Shown one piece after another: positions 19,666-28,601 of a stretch of DNA of 64,000 bases (the stretch's first letter is position 1; each line of letters begins with the position of its first letter). A program made the position numbers and the translations under genes. Source of the DNA: Acinetobacter sp. ANC 4648 (lineage in GTDB: Bacteria > Pseudomonadota > Gammaproteobacteria > Pseudomonadales > Moraxellaceae). The stretch spans positions 154,891-218,890 of the forward strand of contig NZ_NEGI01000004.1 in the NCBI RefSeq assembly GCF_002135345.1. Direction: 5' to 3'. The notes below the pieces were generated by a model, which saw only the letters and a list, made by a program, of their open reading frames with translations, did no database searches and was not told the DNA's origin.

Positions 19666-19871
19666 ATGCCTCATCTGTCATTGGTACCTGAGAGCTTCGA
19701 TCCATATTCAATCCATTTGAATACAACCATCCCCTTCGGTGAGCACATTTCTATATAATTTTACTAGAATGACTTCTCTCCAGATTTTTTTCAATTATTA
19801 CAGTCCTTTTGCCTGAGAGTTTCCGAGGTCGTTGCTCCTTCGGCGGATCTACAGAAGACCTCTCTCCTGCA
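19666..19871 (-). promoter_or_regulatory. Tandem glycine riboswitch
   Basis: Read on the minus strand, two aptamers follow each other. The first has GGAGAGAGGTC, GCCGAAGGAGCAA and CTCTCAGGCAAAAGGAC. The second has GGAGAGAAGTC, CACCGAAGGGG and CTCTCAGGTACC ending in GACAGATGAGG. These are the conserved glycine-riboswitch blocks. A hairpin (TTTGAAATG / CATTTCAAA, 19641-19663) follows just before the GGAG ribosome site and could be the expression platform. The switch now controls only the broken dadA start. Confidence 0.93.
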
Positions 19872-20269
19872 ATAATCTTTGAATTGTTATGCAGCAATGT
19901 TTATGCCAATATTCAATTATTTTTTAATCTTTTTGAGTGTAGCATCAATATCTCACGTTTGACGCATAACTTTACCTCAATAAAAAAATTTGATTATAAT
20001 AAGTATATTTATGTTTTTAATATTCAAGAACACCAAACCAAGCCATTGTTAATATTCAATTTTTTTATAAAAACAATAATAACTCATCAGAAGTTGCTTA
20101 AACAATAGATAATCTGACCTTATCACACAAAAAAATTCAACTTAAATATTGCTTTAATTGCATAAATCGCTAGGATGAAAAAGTAGCCTTTTCTATCGCA
20201 TCATTTTTTCAGATAGAACGCTTTTTAAAAACAACGATAAATCAATATCAACACGATAAGGAAATTTTT
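19872..20269. other. Divergent intergenic stretch
   Basis: About 400 bp between the riboswitch and the acyl-CoA synthetase gene. It must hold the promoter of the riboswitch RNA (minus) and of the synthetase (plus). No gene is supported; an overlapping plus-strand frame is the antisense of the riboswitch. Confidence 0.5.
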
Positions 20270-21898
20270 ATGCAAGGACGTATGATGTTTCAACCGCTAC
20301 TCATTAGTAGCTTGATTGAGCATGCTGCACGCTATCATGGTGACACTGCAATCATCTCAAAAAATACAGATGGTACGATAACAAAAACAGATTGGACGCA
20401 TGTCGCACAGAATTCCAAACGCTTTGCAAATGCCTTACTAGCATTAAACATAAAGCCAAATGATCGAGTTGCCACCATCGCTTGGAATAATCATCGTCAT
20501 TTAGAGTCATGGTATGCCATTTCAGGTAGTGGTATGGTGTGTCATACCATTAACCCGCGCCTCTTTCCAGAGCAGCTAATTTTTATTATTAATGATGCCA
20601 AAGATCGCGTAATCTTATTTGATAAAACCTTTTTACCACTAATTACTGGGGTAAAAGCACATCTTCCCCAAGTTGAACACTTTGTTTGCTTAGGTGCATT
20701 CGATCAAGACGTTGTTAATGCACTACCTGATGTTAAGTTCTACGATACACTACTTGCAGAACAATCTGCAGAATTTGAATGGCCAACATTTGATGAAACC
20801 ACAGCAAGTTCTCTCTGTTATACCTCAGGTACAACAGGTAATCCTAAAGGTGCCTTATACAGCCATCGTTCAACCATTTTACATACCTATGCTATTTGTT
20901 TACCTGACTCATTAAACCTATCTGCACAGAACATTATGCTGCCTGTCGTTCCGATGTTCCATGTAAATGCATGGGGAACGCCTTATGCCGCAGCAATGGT
21001 TGGTTGTACCATGGTATTACCAGGCCCTGGCTTAGATGGCGCTAGCTTAGTTCAATTGATTGATGAGTTTAAAGTAACTATTGCATTGGGCGTACCCACA
21101 ATTTGGCAAGGTTTACTTGCAGCAGCAAAACAATCTGGATCTCAACTAAAAAGTTTAAAACGTACCATTGTCGGTGGTTCAGCTTGCCCACCCGCAATGA
21201 TGAAAGCCTTTAAAGATATTTATGACTGCGAAACTATTCATGCTTGGGGGATGACCGAAACCAGCCCATTAGGCACTGGAAATCAGCTAAAAGCTAAGCA
21301 TGATCTTCTTTCTGATGATGATAAATTCAAATTACGTCTTTCTCAAGGACGCCCACCTTTTGGGGTAGATTTACGCATTACAGATCAAGAAAAAGGCACA
21401 CTTCAATTAGCACGCGATGGTCAGACTACAGGTAATTTACAAATTAAAGGTCATTGGATTATCAATGAATATTTCGGTAAAAATGAAAGTGCATTAACGA
21501 CTGATGGTTGGTTTGATACTGGCGATATTGCGGCTCTCGATGAAGATGGCTTCTTATTTTTAAGTGACCGTGCCAAAGACTTAATTAAGTCAGGTGGAGA
21601 ATGGATTTCATCTGTCGAACTGGAAAATATTGCGATGGGTCATCCTGAAATTTCAATGGCTGCGGTGATTGCTGCGAGCCATCCAAAATGGGATGAACGC
21701 CCTGTGGTTGTCGCCATTAAGACCAATTCCAGTCAAATCACAGAGCAAGAGCTTTTAGATTATTACATCGATAAAATTGCAAAATGGCAAATTCCAGACA
21801 CTGTTATCTTTGTAGAAACAATTCCATTAAGTGGTACAGGTAAAATGCTGAAGAAAGATTTACGTGAAAAGTTTGGAGATGTCTTACTCAGTAGCTAA
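20270..21898 (+). CDS. Acyl-CoA synthetase (AMP-forming), AlkK-like
   Basis: A 542-residue enzyme of the ANL superfamily that activates a fatty acid to its CoA thioester using ATP. Motifs are the P-loop [20 protein letters not shown] (about residue 183), the A5 motif [11 protein letters not shown] (about residue 330), [16 protein letters not shown] and [14 protein letters not shown], and the C-terminal lysine in [14 protein letters not shown]. It most resembles medium- or long-chain ligases such as AlkK. The gene stands alone. Confidence 0.93.
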   Translation: MQGRMMFQPLLISSLIEHAARYHGDTAIISKNTDGTITKTDWTHVAQNSKRFANALLALNIKPNDRVATIAWNNHRHLESWYAISGSGMVCHTINPRLFPEQLIFIINDAKDRVILFDKTFLPLITGVKAHLPQVEHFVCLGAFDQDVVNALPDVKFYDTLLAEQSAEFEWPTFDETTASSLCYTSGTTGNPKGALYSHRSTILHTYAICLPDSLNLSAQNIMLPVVPMFHVNAWGTPYAAAMVGCTMVLPGPGLDGASLVQLIDEFKVTIALGVPTIWQGLLAAAKQSGSQLKSLKRTIVGGSACPPAMMKAFKDIYDCETIHAWGMTETSPLGTGNQLKAKHDLLSDDDKFKLRLSQGRPPFGVDLRITDQEKGTLQLARDGQTTGNLQIKGHWIINEYFGKNESALTTDGWFDTGDIAALDEDGFLFLSDRAKDLIKSGGEWISSVELENIAMGHPEISMAAVIAASHPKWDERPVVVAIKTNSSQITEQELLDYYIDKIAKWQIPDTVIFVETIPLSGTGKMLKKDLREKFGDVLLSS

Positions 21899-22256
21899 CT
21901 CAATTTTATAATAGCGCTTATCCAAGGTACTCAATTTTTGGGTACCTTGTTAATCATCTTAATTCTATTATTACCCAAACTATCAATCTAATACGCTGAG
22001 CAAAACTTAATATACTGAAGTTAGATATTATTTAGATAACCTACAAAGAAATATTCACAATTTATTTTAATTTTTTAGCTTTCTCTAGGCATAGATATGT
22101 ATTTTTTTAAACAATTTGCTCATGAAGCACTGATCTAGATAAAACCGTTCTTTACCTGAAAGAAATAATAAAATCACATAATTTCAACAATAAACCTCAA
22201 ACCAATGGGCGTATATTTTAAATAGATAAAAATTCTTATAATCAGAGGAAATTTTC
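21899..22256. other. Intergenic stretch, about 360 bp
   Basis: Near the start, AAGGTAC and GTACCTT arms (about 21924-21949) form a weak hairpin after the synthetase gene. The rest is AT-rich spacer with the promoter of the stress-protein gene. Confidence 0.45.
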
Positions 22257-22706
22257 ATGCATTACCAACACCTGCTTGTTGCTGTTGATGATTCCGATGT
22301 CTCTCTTGCTGCGGCAGAAGAAGCGCTGATTTTAGCGAAAGTACTTAAGTGTAAAGTCACCCTCGTTAGTGTTGTTTCTCTAGACCCTTTGAGTAATACC
22401 AGTTTCTATGGAAAAGCACTCAGTGCTACAGATTATTATTCAGAAGCAGTGGCTCATGCAAAAAATACTTTAAGTACTTTGAAACTCAAATTTACCAATG
22501 CTGGTATTAGTACAGATGCTAAAATCCTTGGTAATATGGCTGAAAGTCATGCAATCACTCAATTAGCCAATGAATTAAATGTTGATTTAATTGTGATGGG
22601 CTCACATGGTCGAACTGGTTTTAAAAAAATTGCTTTAGGTAGTGTTGCTCAAGATGTACTGACATTAAGTCATGTACCCGTACTCATTATCAAACATACA
22701 CAATAA
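22257..22706 (+). CDS. Universal stress protein, UspA family
   Basis: A 149-residue cytoplasmic protein with the Rossmann-like Usp fold. It starts HLLVAVDDSDVSLAAAEEAL and carries the ATP-binding pattern MGSHGRTGFKKIALGSVAQD (G-2x-G-9x-G-S/A), ending VPVLIIK. Such proteins aid survival under starvation or oxidative stress. A clear GAGG ribosome site precedes the ATG. Confidence 0.94.
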   Translation: MHYQHLLVAVDDSDVSLAAAEEALILAKVLKCKVTLVSVVSLDPLSNTSFYGKALSATDYYSEAVAHAKNTLSTLKLKFTNAGISTDAKILGNMAESHAITQLANELNVDLIVMGSHGRTGFKKIALGSVAQDVLTLSHVPVLIIKHTQ

Positions 22707-22730
22707 GATATTATTAGTCCTAAAAGATTA

Positions 22731-22754
22731 TCCACCTCATGTGGATTTTCTTTT
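22731..22754 (+). terminator. Rho-independent terminator of usp
   Basis: A TCCAC / GTGGA hairpin with a 5-base loop is followed by TTTTCTTTT, 25 bp after the stop. Confidence 0.75.
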
Positions 22755-22962
22755 ATCTACTTAAATAAACAATTGATATATTTATATAAATAATACAATC
22801 CCAGTGTAATAGCTAAACATATAATAAATAAAAAACAGATCTATTCATTTATTTTACCAATAGCACAACAAGAATGAAATTAGGTTTCAAAGCAAAATAT
22901 CACAATAAAAAACCGTTTTTTTTAAACATGCTTTTAAACATGAATATAAATTCTATTTCACT

Positions 22963-23157
22963 TTAAGCGGCTATTATCCATAGATGATAAAATGCTTGGA
23001 TATCTGCATCTAAAAATTCATCACTGACACTATCATAATTGAATGTTTTTTCATCCAATAAATATTCATAATCTAATTTAATCAGATAGTTTTTTAAATA
23101 TATCTTGAAATTTTCTGCTTGTTCAGGAAGCATATTTTCCCCATCCCAAAAAATCAT
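22963..23157 (-). CDS. Hypothetical acidic protein, 64 aa
   Basis: A small acidic protein (MIFWDGENMLPEQAENFKIY at the start, ending FYHLWIIAA). The start at 23157 is chosen because GGAG lies 9 nt upstream; the longer frame starts outside any ribosome site. No domain is recognised. It is isolated between long AT-rich spacers. Confidence 0.5.
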   Translation of the reverse strand: MIFWDGENMLPEQAENFKIYLKNYLIKLDYEYLLDEKTFNYDSVSDEFLDADIQAFYHLWIIAA

Positions 23158-23781
23158 AATAGCCATCTCCAAATCAAATAAAGTATATAAACTATACAAA
23201 AACAATCGATGGATTTCAATATATCTTACATAAATGATAAATAAATCACAAAATAATTAAGTTCTACTAATTAAATTATTTATCATTTTTAAACTATTAT
23301 TTTTTTGGGGGGGGAGATCGTTATTTATATTCATCCTTATTATTTTAAAAACCTGCAATCTCTCTTGATCAAAATAAAATCTATCATCAGTGATGTTGAA
23401 CTTACAAAAAATTAAAAAGAATGATAGGCATTTTTACCTTATCGTACATACTAAAGCCATTAGAAAAATATACATCACAAAAAACACGGCAATATCTAGA
23501 GTCTTCATCATATGCTCTTCATATTATTATGTTTTTTATTTCGACTTATTAACGAGAATGATTGTTACTTAAAATAATACCAACCGAATCCGAATTGATA
23601 CCTTGCAAAAAGGTTGTGTAATGAACACTCAAATTACGCTTACAGCTTTTTAATACCATTAAGTTAATACATGCAAATACTCTAGAAAAATTGATTAAAA
23701 TCATTCCTTACAAATTTAAAAATGGAAGAAGACTTTCTGTGACAATATAATCAACTAAAGAACACTATTGAGGCTATAAAA
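23158..23781. other. Gene-poor stretch, about 620 bp
   Basis: Very AT-rich with no supported gene. It contains a run of seven T followed by eight G near 23301-23315, striking in this context, but no reading frame crosses it. Confidence 0.45.
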
Positions 23782-24210
23782 TTGAAAAAATATATTATGA
23801 CTGCCATTTTTTCTACACTAATTACAACCCATACTTCTTATACTTTTGCTAAAACAAGCGAGCATGAGGTTCTTTTCTCCCAAGGTACTAATATTCAAAA
23901 TTTACAAGGCAGTTTTAAAGGCTATGATAATATTCAATATACGATTACAGCCAAAGAAGGGCAAATTTTAAAGTTTGATCTGACAAGTACTCATGATCTC
24001 GCTTATATCAATATTTTTACACCAGGCGATAAACCAGGGGAAGCAAATGCATTATTAATAGGCTCAATAGTAGGTTCAAAAGGTGAACTAAAGCTGCCTG
24101 TTAGTGGGCAATATATATTGCAAGTCTATCAAATGCGTAATACAGCGCGAAAAAATAAGACTGTCAATTTTAAACTAAAATTACAAATTTTAAATCCATT
24201 AAAAGAGTGA
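23782..24210 (+). CDS. Secreted protein resembling g-type lysozyme inhibitors (PliG)
   Basis: A 142-residue protein with a Sec signal peptide (residues 1-23, ending TFAK). The mature domain is beta-rich with YTITAKEGQILKFDLTSTH, then AYINIFTPGDKPGEA and a SGQYILQVYQMRNTARKN segment. This is the layout of periplasmic inhibitors of goose-type lysozyme. The start codon is TTG with GAGG 8 nt upstream; an ATG five codons later would cut the basic n-region. The inhibitor call is moderate; generic bacterial pre-peptidase-like folds look similar. Confidence 0.65.
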   Translation: MKKYIMTAIFSTLITTHTSYTFAKTSEHEVLFSQGTNIQNLQGSFKGYDNIQYTITAKEGQILKFDLTSTHDLAYINIFTPGDKPGEANALLIGSIVGSKGELKLPVSGQYILQVYQMRNTARKNKTVNFKLKLQILNPLKE

Positions 24211-24262
24211 TCTCATAAGATTCGCTGTATGTGATATATAACTTAAAAAGCACCATACAAAA

Positions 24263-24284
24263 AAACCACCAAAATGGTGGTTTT
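24263..24284. terminator. Bidirectional terminator
   Basis: AACCACC / GGTGGTT hairpin with an A run on the left and TTTT on the right, between the convergent PliG-like gene and the 49-aa gene. Confidence 0.8.
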
Positions 24285-24320
24285 ATAAACTGACTGAACA
24301 AATTCAATGTTTAACCAATA

Positions 24321-24470
24321 CTACTCTTTAACAGAGCCCTCATCTTCCTTAGCTGTTTTCCCAACTTTATCTAAATTTTTATCTCTAGATTTTTTAGGAT
24401 CCTTTTTAAAGGATTGATAGCAACAACCAATTGCTATCCCTGTTCCTAATAAAGCTACGGCTTTTAACAT
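24321..24470 (-). CDS. Small membrane protein, 49 aa
   Basis: MLKAVALLGTGIAIGCCYQS forms a short hydrophobic helix, followed by a lysine/aspartate-rich tail. The start at 24470 is chosen because GAGG lies 7 nt upstream. The longer frame beginning at 24545 lacks such a site. Glycine-Cys-Cys after the helix could suggest a lipid anchor, but the lipobox is not convincing. Function unknown. Confidence 0.5.
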   Translation of the reverse strand: MLKAVALLGTGIAIGCCYQSFKKDPKKSRDKNLDKVGKTAKEDEGSVKE

Positions 24471-24724
24471 GAATGACCTCATACTTAATTTATTTAAGGA
24501 AAGCCTATTAGAAATAACACCTATAGTTGTTACATTCCAACCCAACTTATGCTTAGTTTTGTTATTTATGCAAACTTATGTGAAAATTTAGAAAAATTGA
24601 TTTCAAGCTTATTTGTTATGTATCAAGCATAACTTGAAGTACTTGAGTATTTTAAGGTTGAGGCATAAAAAAAGCCTAATCTACATGAAGTAAACTAAGC
24701 TATGAAACTTTAAATCTTTCTCGT

Positions 24725-24801
<77 letters not shown>

Positions 24802-24939
24802 TCAACGAAGTGACTTTATACGCCTTAACACTAGGTAATACAACCATTATTAAATATAAATAAAAAATATTGATAAATATTATCCAATCTAGACCTATAT
24901 TTAGGTACTAAAAATCAGCATTGTACGAATTTTTTTATT

Positions 24940-25146
24940 TTAAGATTCAATAATTTTAAAAATCTTTCCGCTTTGGGTGCTTTGAAAAAACATTTCAAAA
25001 CTAGGGCGAATCATCTCATTATCCACAATAATATATTTTATTCGTTCATACGTTTTAACAGCACTTGATACAACCTCATCTAAAGTCGCCTCAATAGCAT
25101 AATGCGTACCAAACTGATCCCTTACATTAATATCAAGTTTATTCAT
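24940..25146 (-). CDS. Hypothetical protein, 68 aa
   Basis: A small soluble protein (MNKLDINVRDQFGTHYAIEA at the start, ending GKIFKIIES). No known domain is seen. It is preceded by a plausible AAGGTG ribosome site. Function unknown. Confidence 0.5.
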   Translation of the reverse strand: MNKLDINVRDQFGTHYAIEATLDEVVSSAVKTYERIKYIIVDNEMIRPSFEMFFQSTQSGKIFKIIES

Positions 25147-25278
25147 AAATACACCTTTAAAATAAAAACAACACAGTCTTAGACTGCAAAAATAGCATTC
25201 AATGATTATTAGGTTTTGTAGTTACACATTGAGCGCTCATCAATATACGTTAAAAACTATTTTATAAGGAGGATATTT

Positions 25279-25332
25279 ATGACTACAGAGGATAACTATT
25301 TTAATCATATTAAATGCTCTAAATTTCTGTGA
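25279..25332 (+). CDS. Candidate 17-aa peptide with perfect ribosome site
   Basis: AAGGAGG lies 6 nt before an ATG that opens a 17-codon frame (MTTEDNYFNHIKCSKFL). A ribosome site this strong is rare by chance in AT-rich DNA. It may be a micropeptide, a leader peptide, or the relic of a longer gene cut short by the TGA. Confidence 0.3.
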   Translation: MTTEDNYFNHIKCSKFL

Positions 25333-25420
25333 GACTGCTCCTTAATTTTTGTGCTGATTAACGTTTGATTGTTGTTTAATTAAAATAAATGCCCCTATCG
25401 TAATATCAAAACACATCCAT

Positions 25421-25450
25421 AAAAAAGCCCAATCAAATGATCGGGCTTTT
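25421..25450. terminator. Rho-independent terminator
   Basis: AAAAAAGCCC and GGGCTTTT arms enclose an 11-12 base loop that includes a second short pairing (ATCA/TGAT). It lies between the candidate peptide and the 66-aa gene and can serve both strands. Confidence 0.75.
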
Positions 25451-25487
25451 ATTCAAAAATAAATATAAAAATTAATTAGATATCCTA

Positions 25488-25688
25488 TTAAATATTATGA
25501 ATATCTAGCTCAGCATCATGAGTAACTACAACTGATATTAAAATTGGAACCCCAAGAATAATAGGAACCATAAGTATCCATAAGTCAGTTGTGAATTTAC
25601 TTGAAAAGAAAAAATGAATAATGATGGCAGCTAAACTCAATACCACCAATAATACACTTAGAAATCGAATTGTAAATTTTAGCAGCAT
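25488..25688 (-). CDS. Two-helix membrane protein, 66 aa
   Basis: Two hydrophobic segments (about residues 8-28 and 38-58) joined by a short loop, with a short polar tail. No family is recognised. It is likely an inner-membrane protein of unknown role. Confidence 0.5.
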   Translation of the reverse strand: MLLKFTIRFLSVLLVVLSLAAIIIHFFFSSKFTTDLWILMVPIILGVPILISVVVTHDAELDIHNI

Positions 25689-25880
25689 TTTCTTGATCCC
25701 ATGTGGCCCAATATTTAACTAAAATTATAGTCCCCTATTTTAATATTAGTGTATTAATTTTTTTTAAAACTCATATTTTGATGAGCCCTCTTAATGTGTA
25801 GTAAATCACTATTACATCACCAATTATAAGTTTTAGCTTTTATTTCTCTTTGATTGGAATTATGCCACCTCAACAACCTT

Positions 25881-26852
25881 TTAATTAAAATGCTTTTGTC
25901 GTAGCTGTTCTAACCGCAGTTGATATTGCTGCTGCCAAATATTTTCAGATAAGCTTTGTTTTCGCTGATTCATTTCTTGATTTAATGTAGCAAGCTCCGA
26001 TTGATAACTTTCTACTTGCTGCTGTTGCCGATCTACTTGTTGTTCGCGCGCAGCAAATTGAGCAACTTCTTTCGGTGAAAAATAACTGCTACGCAACTGT
26101 TGCGTGATTTTCTGTTGCTGTGCAGGGTCAGTAACACCAATTAAAGCCAATTTAAGTGCTTTATCATAACTACCACTTTGACCATCAATATTTTTGCTCA
26201 GATCTTTATATTGCTGTTGTAATTCTGCAAGTTCTTGAAGACGTTGCTGTTGCGTCATCTGCGGTGCTCGACTCAATAGTTCGCCATAAGCAAATTGATA
26301 GCTGGCAAATTTTTTTTCTTCACCAAAGCCAAGTTGTGCTTCCTTCTGACCTAAAGTCTGCTCACGTAAATTCCAAATTTCCTGATAACGCTGCTGTGGC
26401 GTCATCTGGGTTGACATTATTTTGGCTTGCATGGCTTTTTCATACATAGGAAAGCGTTCAAATAATTGCTTTAAAGTTTGCGCAAATTGTTGATCAGGAT
26501 ATTCAGCTAATGCTTGTTTTAACAGTGCCTGACAAGTCGCATCAAAGCAATTTTGCTGTAATTGGGCGAATAACTGAGTGACATTGCCTGGATTATTTTG
26601 AAATGCTTGAATGATTTTCTGGATCGATTCTAGTTGCTGTTGTTGATGCATTTTTGACTCATTATTGTTTGCATCGGTAAGCTTATTTTGCAAATCAATT
26701 GGCTGGTCAGGTTTTGTTAGGGATGGAGATGACGTCTGAGTTTGATCTAATTTTGATGCGGCATATGATGGGCTAAGACCGAACCATATACCCGCACCAA
26801 CAATAATCACCAATAAACTCAGCACTACAGCAATAAGCCAAAAGTGCTTCAT
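25881..26852 (-). CDS. Lipase-chaperone-like (LifO family) membrane-anchored foldase
   Basis: A 323-residue protein with an N-terminal membrane anchor (residues 4-26), a Gln/Ser/Pro-rich linker to about residue 70, then a long, Gln-rich, all-helical domain. Segments such as QRYQEIWNLREQTLGQKEAQ, FGEEKKFASYQFAY and PQMTQQQRLQELAELQQQYK follow the helical-scaffold pattern of steric chaperones LifO/LipB. The diagnostic RxxFDYxLS motif of mini-domain 1 is not visible. It ends the operon and starts 10 bp after the sphingomyelinase stop, so its client is probably that enzyme rather than a lipase. Confidence 0.75.
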   Translation of the reverse strand: MKHFWLIAVVLSLLVIIVGAGIWFGLSPSYAASKLDQTQTSSPSLTKPDQPIDLQNKLTDANNNESKMHQQQQLESIQKIIQAFQNNPGNVTQLFAQLQQNCFDATCQALLKQALAEYPDQQFAQTLKQLFERFPMYEKAMQAKIMSTQMTPQQRYQEIWNLREQTLGQKEAQLGFGEEKKFASYQFAYGELLSRAPQMTQQQRLQELAELQQQYKDLSKNIDGQSGSYDKALKLALIGVTDPAQQQKITQQLRSSYFSPKEVAQFAAREQQVDRQQQQVESYQSELATLNQEMNQRKQSLSENIWQQQYQLRLEQLRQKHFN

Positions 26853-26861
26853 TGGTCTTCC

Positions 26862-28211
26862 TTATGGGTTATATTCGAATTGGCCCATTACAGGGAAATG
26901 ATCAGATAAATCCCAAGTCATAAATAATGAATCAGCGGCTGAGCGAATAATTCGCACATCATTGCGTGCTTGCATAGGCTGACGATGATTATTAGATGAC
27001 ACAACATAATCTAAATATTCGACTGTAGAACCACCTGTTAGGCCAGCACTAGATAGCTTGTTAACACGTGGATCAAAGGTCGATTCTGTGTATCCGGTGC
27101 TAATAGGGGCAGTGGCATTAAGGTTACTCAACATCTGGGCATAATCTTGTGGCCACAGTAGTTTATTCACATTAAAATCCCCACCCATCAATACCGCGTC
27201 AAATGATGGAATATTTTGCTTATCTACTAACGCGCGGATTTGTTTAAATTGTTGCTGACGCAAGTCACGTGCCGCAACGGTATCGAATGATGCTGTATGG
27301 GTTGAGGTCACATGGTAAGCCTTACCATTTTTCAGAATTTCAGCATAGATCACCCCTTTATCTGCAAAACAGTCAGTGCCTGTACAGCTAGGATAAATCA
27401 AGTGATCAGTCTTCACGATAGGATAGCGACTCGCAATCAGCGTACCACTATCATAGATATTAAAGCCTGAACCTACTGGAATATAAGTTTGGTAAGGGTA
27501 TTCCAGTGCTAATTTGGCCAACATTGCGGTACGACCAGACGCAAATACTTCTTGAAATAAAAGTGCATCATAACCTTTTAGGTTGGGTGGCAGTTGATCT
27601 AAACGCTCATCAATTTTACTCGCAACCACAGGAAGTGCATAAATATTATAGGTTAAAACTTTAAACTCATTGGCACTATTTACAACAGGCTCTGGTACTG
27701 TATTTTGATGAATTGTGTAGTGAAAATCATCATAGCCACCCGTTAACTCAGCTTTAAATGCAGTCTGGGCTGTTTTACCCGCATAATTGGTATTGTAACG
27801 CTGAATATTACGGTTATTAAACCACGGTGCAGAAAAATCACTGCCAGAAGCAGAATGTTTAATATCGCTACCAGACCACGTCCCTGTCATAGATTGTTTC
27901 AAGGTTACACTTGAGCCACCACCAGTAATTACTGTATCAAAATTATAAGTTTGACCTGACTTTACACCAGTATACCGATTATAACGTAGTACACGTTTGG
28001 TCTCGTAAGGAGCAATTTGAGTGGCTTCTTGTGCCCATTCGCTCCCTTGGACTAAAGTACGTGTACCATGATGATTAATATTTACGGATACCGTTTCAGG
28101 AGTGGTATTAGTCACATAAATGTATGTATCAGCAATCGCTTGCTGACTACACAATAAAAATGTTAATAATCCGATACTTGTCTTTAAATTTTTATTCAAT
28201 TGGGTGCTCAT
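26862..28211 (-). CDS. Secreted sphingomyelinase-family phosphodiesterase
   Basis: A 449-residue exported enzyme. Residues 1-27 are a signal peptide. Residues 28-170 form a beta-rich N-terminal domain with no recognised function. Residues 183-449 are an endonuclease/exonuclease/phosphatase fold with the catalytic set: N189 (LTYNIYALP), E221 (LLFQEVF), H305 (STHTASF), D345/N347 (GGDFNVN), D401 (YLDYVVS) and D437-H438 (LSDHFPV). This matches bacterial neutral sphingomyelinases that cut sphingomyelin to ceramide and phosphocholine. It precedes a LifO-like gene by 10 bp. Confidence 0.88.
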   Translation of the reverse strand: MSTQLNKNLKTSIGLLTFLLCSQQAIADTYIYVTNTTPETVSVNINHHGTRTLVQGSEWAQEATQIAPYETKRVLRYNRYTGVKSGQTYNFDTVITGGGSSVTLKQSMTGTWSGSDIKHSASGSDFSAPWFNNRNIQRYNTNYAGKTAQTAFKAELTGGYDDFHYTIHQNTVPEPVVNSANEFKVLTYNIYALPVVASKIDERLDQLPPNLKGYDALLFQEVFASGRTAMLAKLALEYPYQTYIPVGSGFNIYDSGTLIASRYPIVKTDHLIYPSCTGTDCFADKGVIYAEILKNGKAYHVTSTHTASFDTVAARDLRQQQFKQIRALVDKQNIPSFDAVLMGGDFNVNKLLWPQDYAQMLSNLNATAPISTGYTESTFDPRVNKLSSAGLTGGSTVEYLDYVVSSNNHRQPMQARNDVRIIRSAADSLFMTWDLSDHFPVMGQFEYNP

Positions 28212-28601
28212 CAGTCCCTTCCATGTTGTGTTAATTAATTATTATTCAAACAATATCAAAGGGTCACTATGGCACGTAATTTTTGCAAATCAGTGACAAT
28301 GTACGACAGCAACATTACTTTCCGACGAATGAAGGTCAAAAAATGATTTAAATTTATAAGTATGATTGACATTCAAGATTCAGGACTAAATAAAGGCACA
28401 AGCAAGGGGGGATTTTTATACAATATTTCAAGTTTGTACAAATGCATTCACCGCTTACTAATATTTAAAACGAGCAAAATAAATCATAGCCAATAGATGA
28501 CCATGATTTATTTTGATGGAATTTTAGTGGAAATTTGACTTTAACTTGCAACATTCATTACTCAGCCAAAGCCCTTCCTGATAGATAATGTCACATTTAG
28601 A
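28212..28601. other. Intergenic stretch, about 390 bp
   Basis: Spacer between the end of the DUF1302 gene and the start of the sphingomyelinase gene, both on the minus strand. It must carry the sphingomyelinase promoter. No gene or strong hairpin is seen. Confidence 0.5.

Noticed and set aside
19809..20108. Plus-strand reading frame of 99 codons
   Set aside because: It runs antisense through the first glycine aptamer and into AT-rich spacer; no ribosome site or protein-like pattern.
23301..23315. T7-G8 homopolymer run as a phase-variation switch
   Set aside because: No reading frame or promoter-gene pair spans it, so there is nothing for it to switch.
23390..23572. 60-codon frame in the 23.2-23.8 kb spacer
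   Set aside because: No ribosome site, very AT-rich codons only, and no gene-like neighbours.
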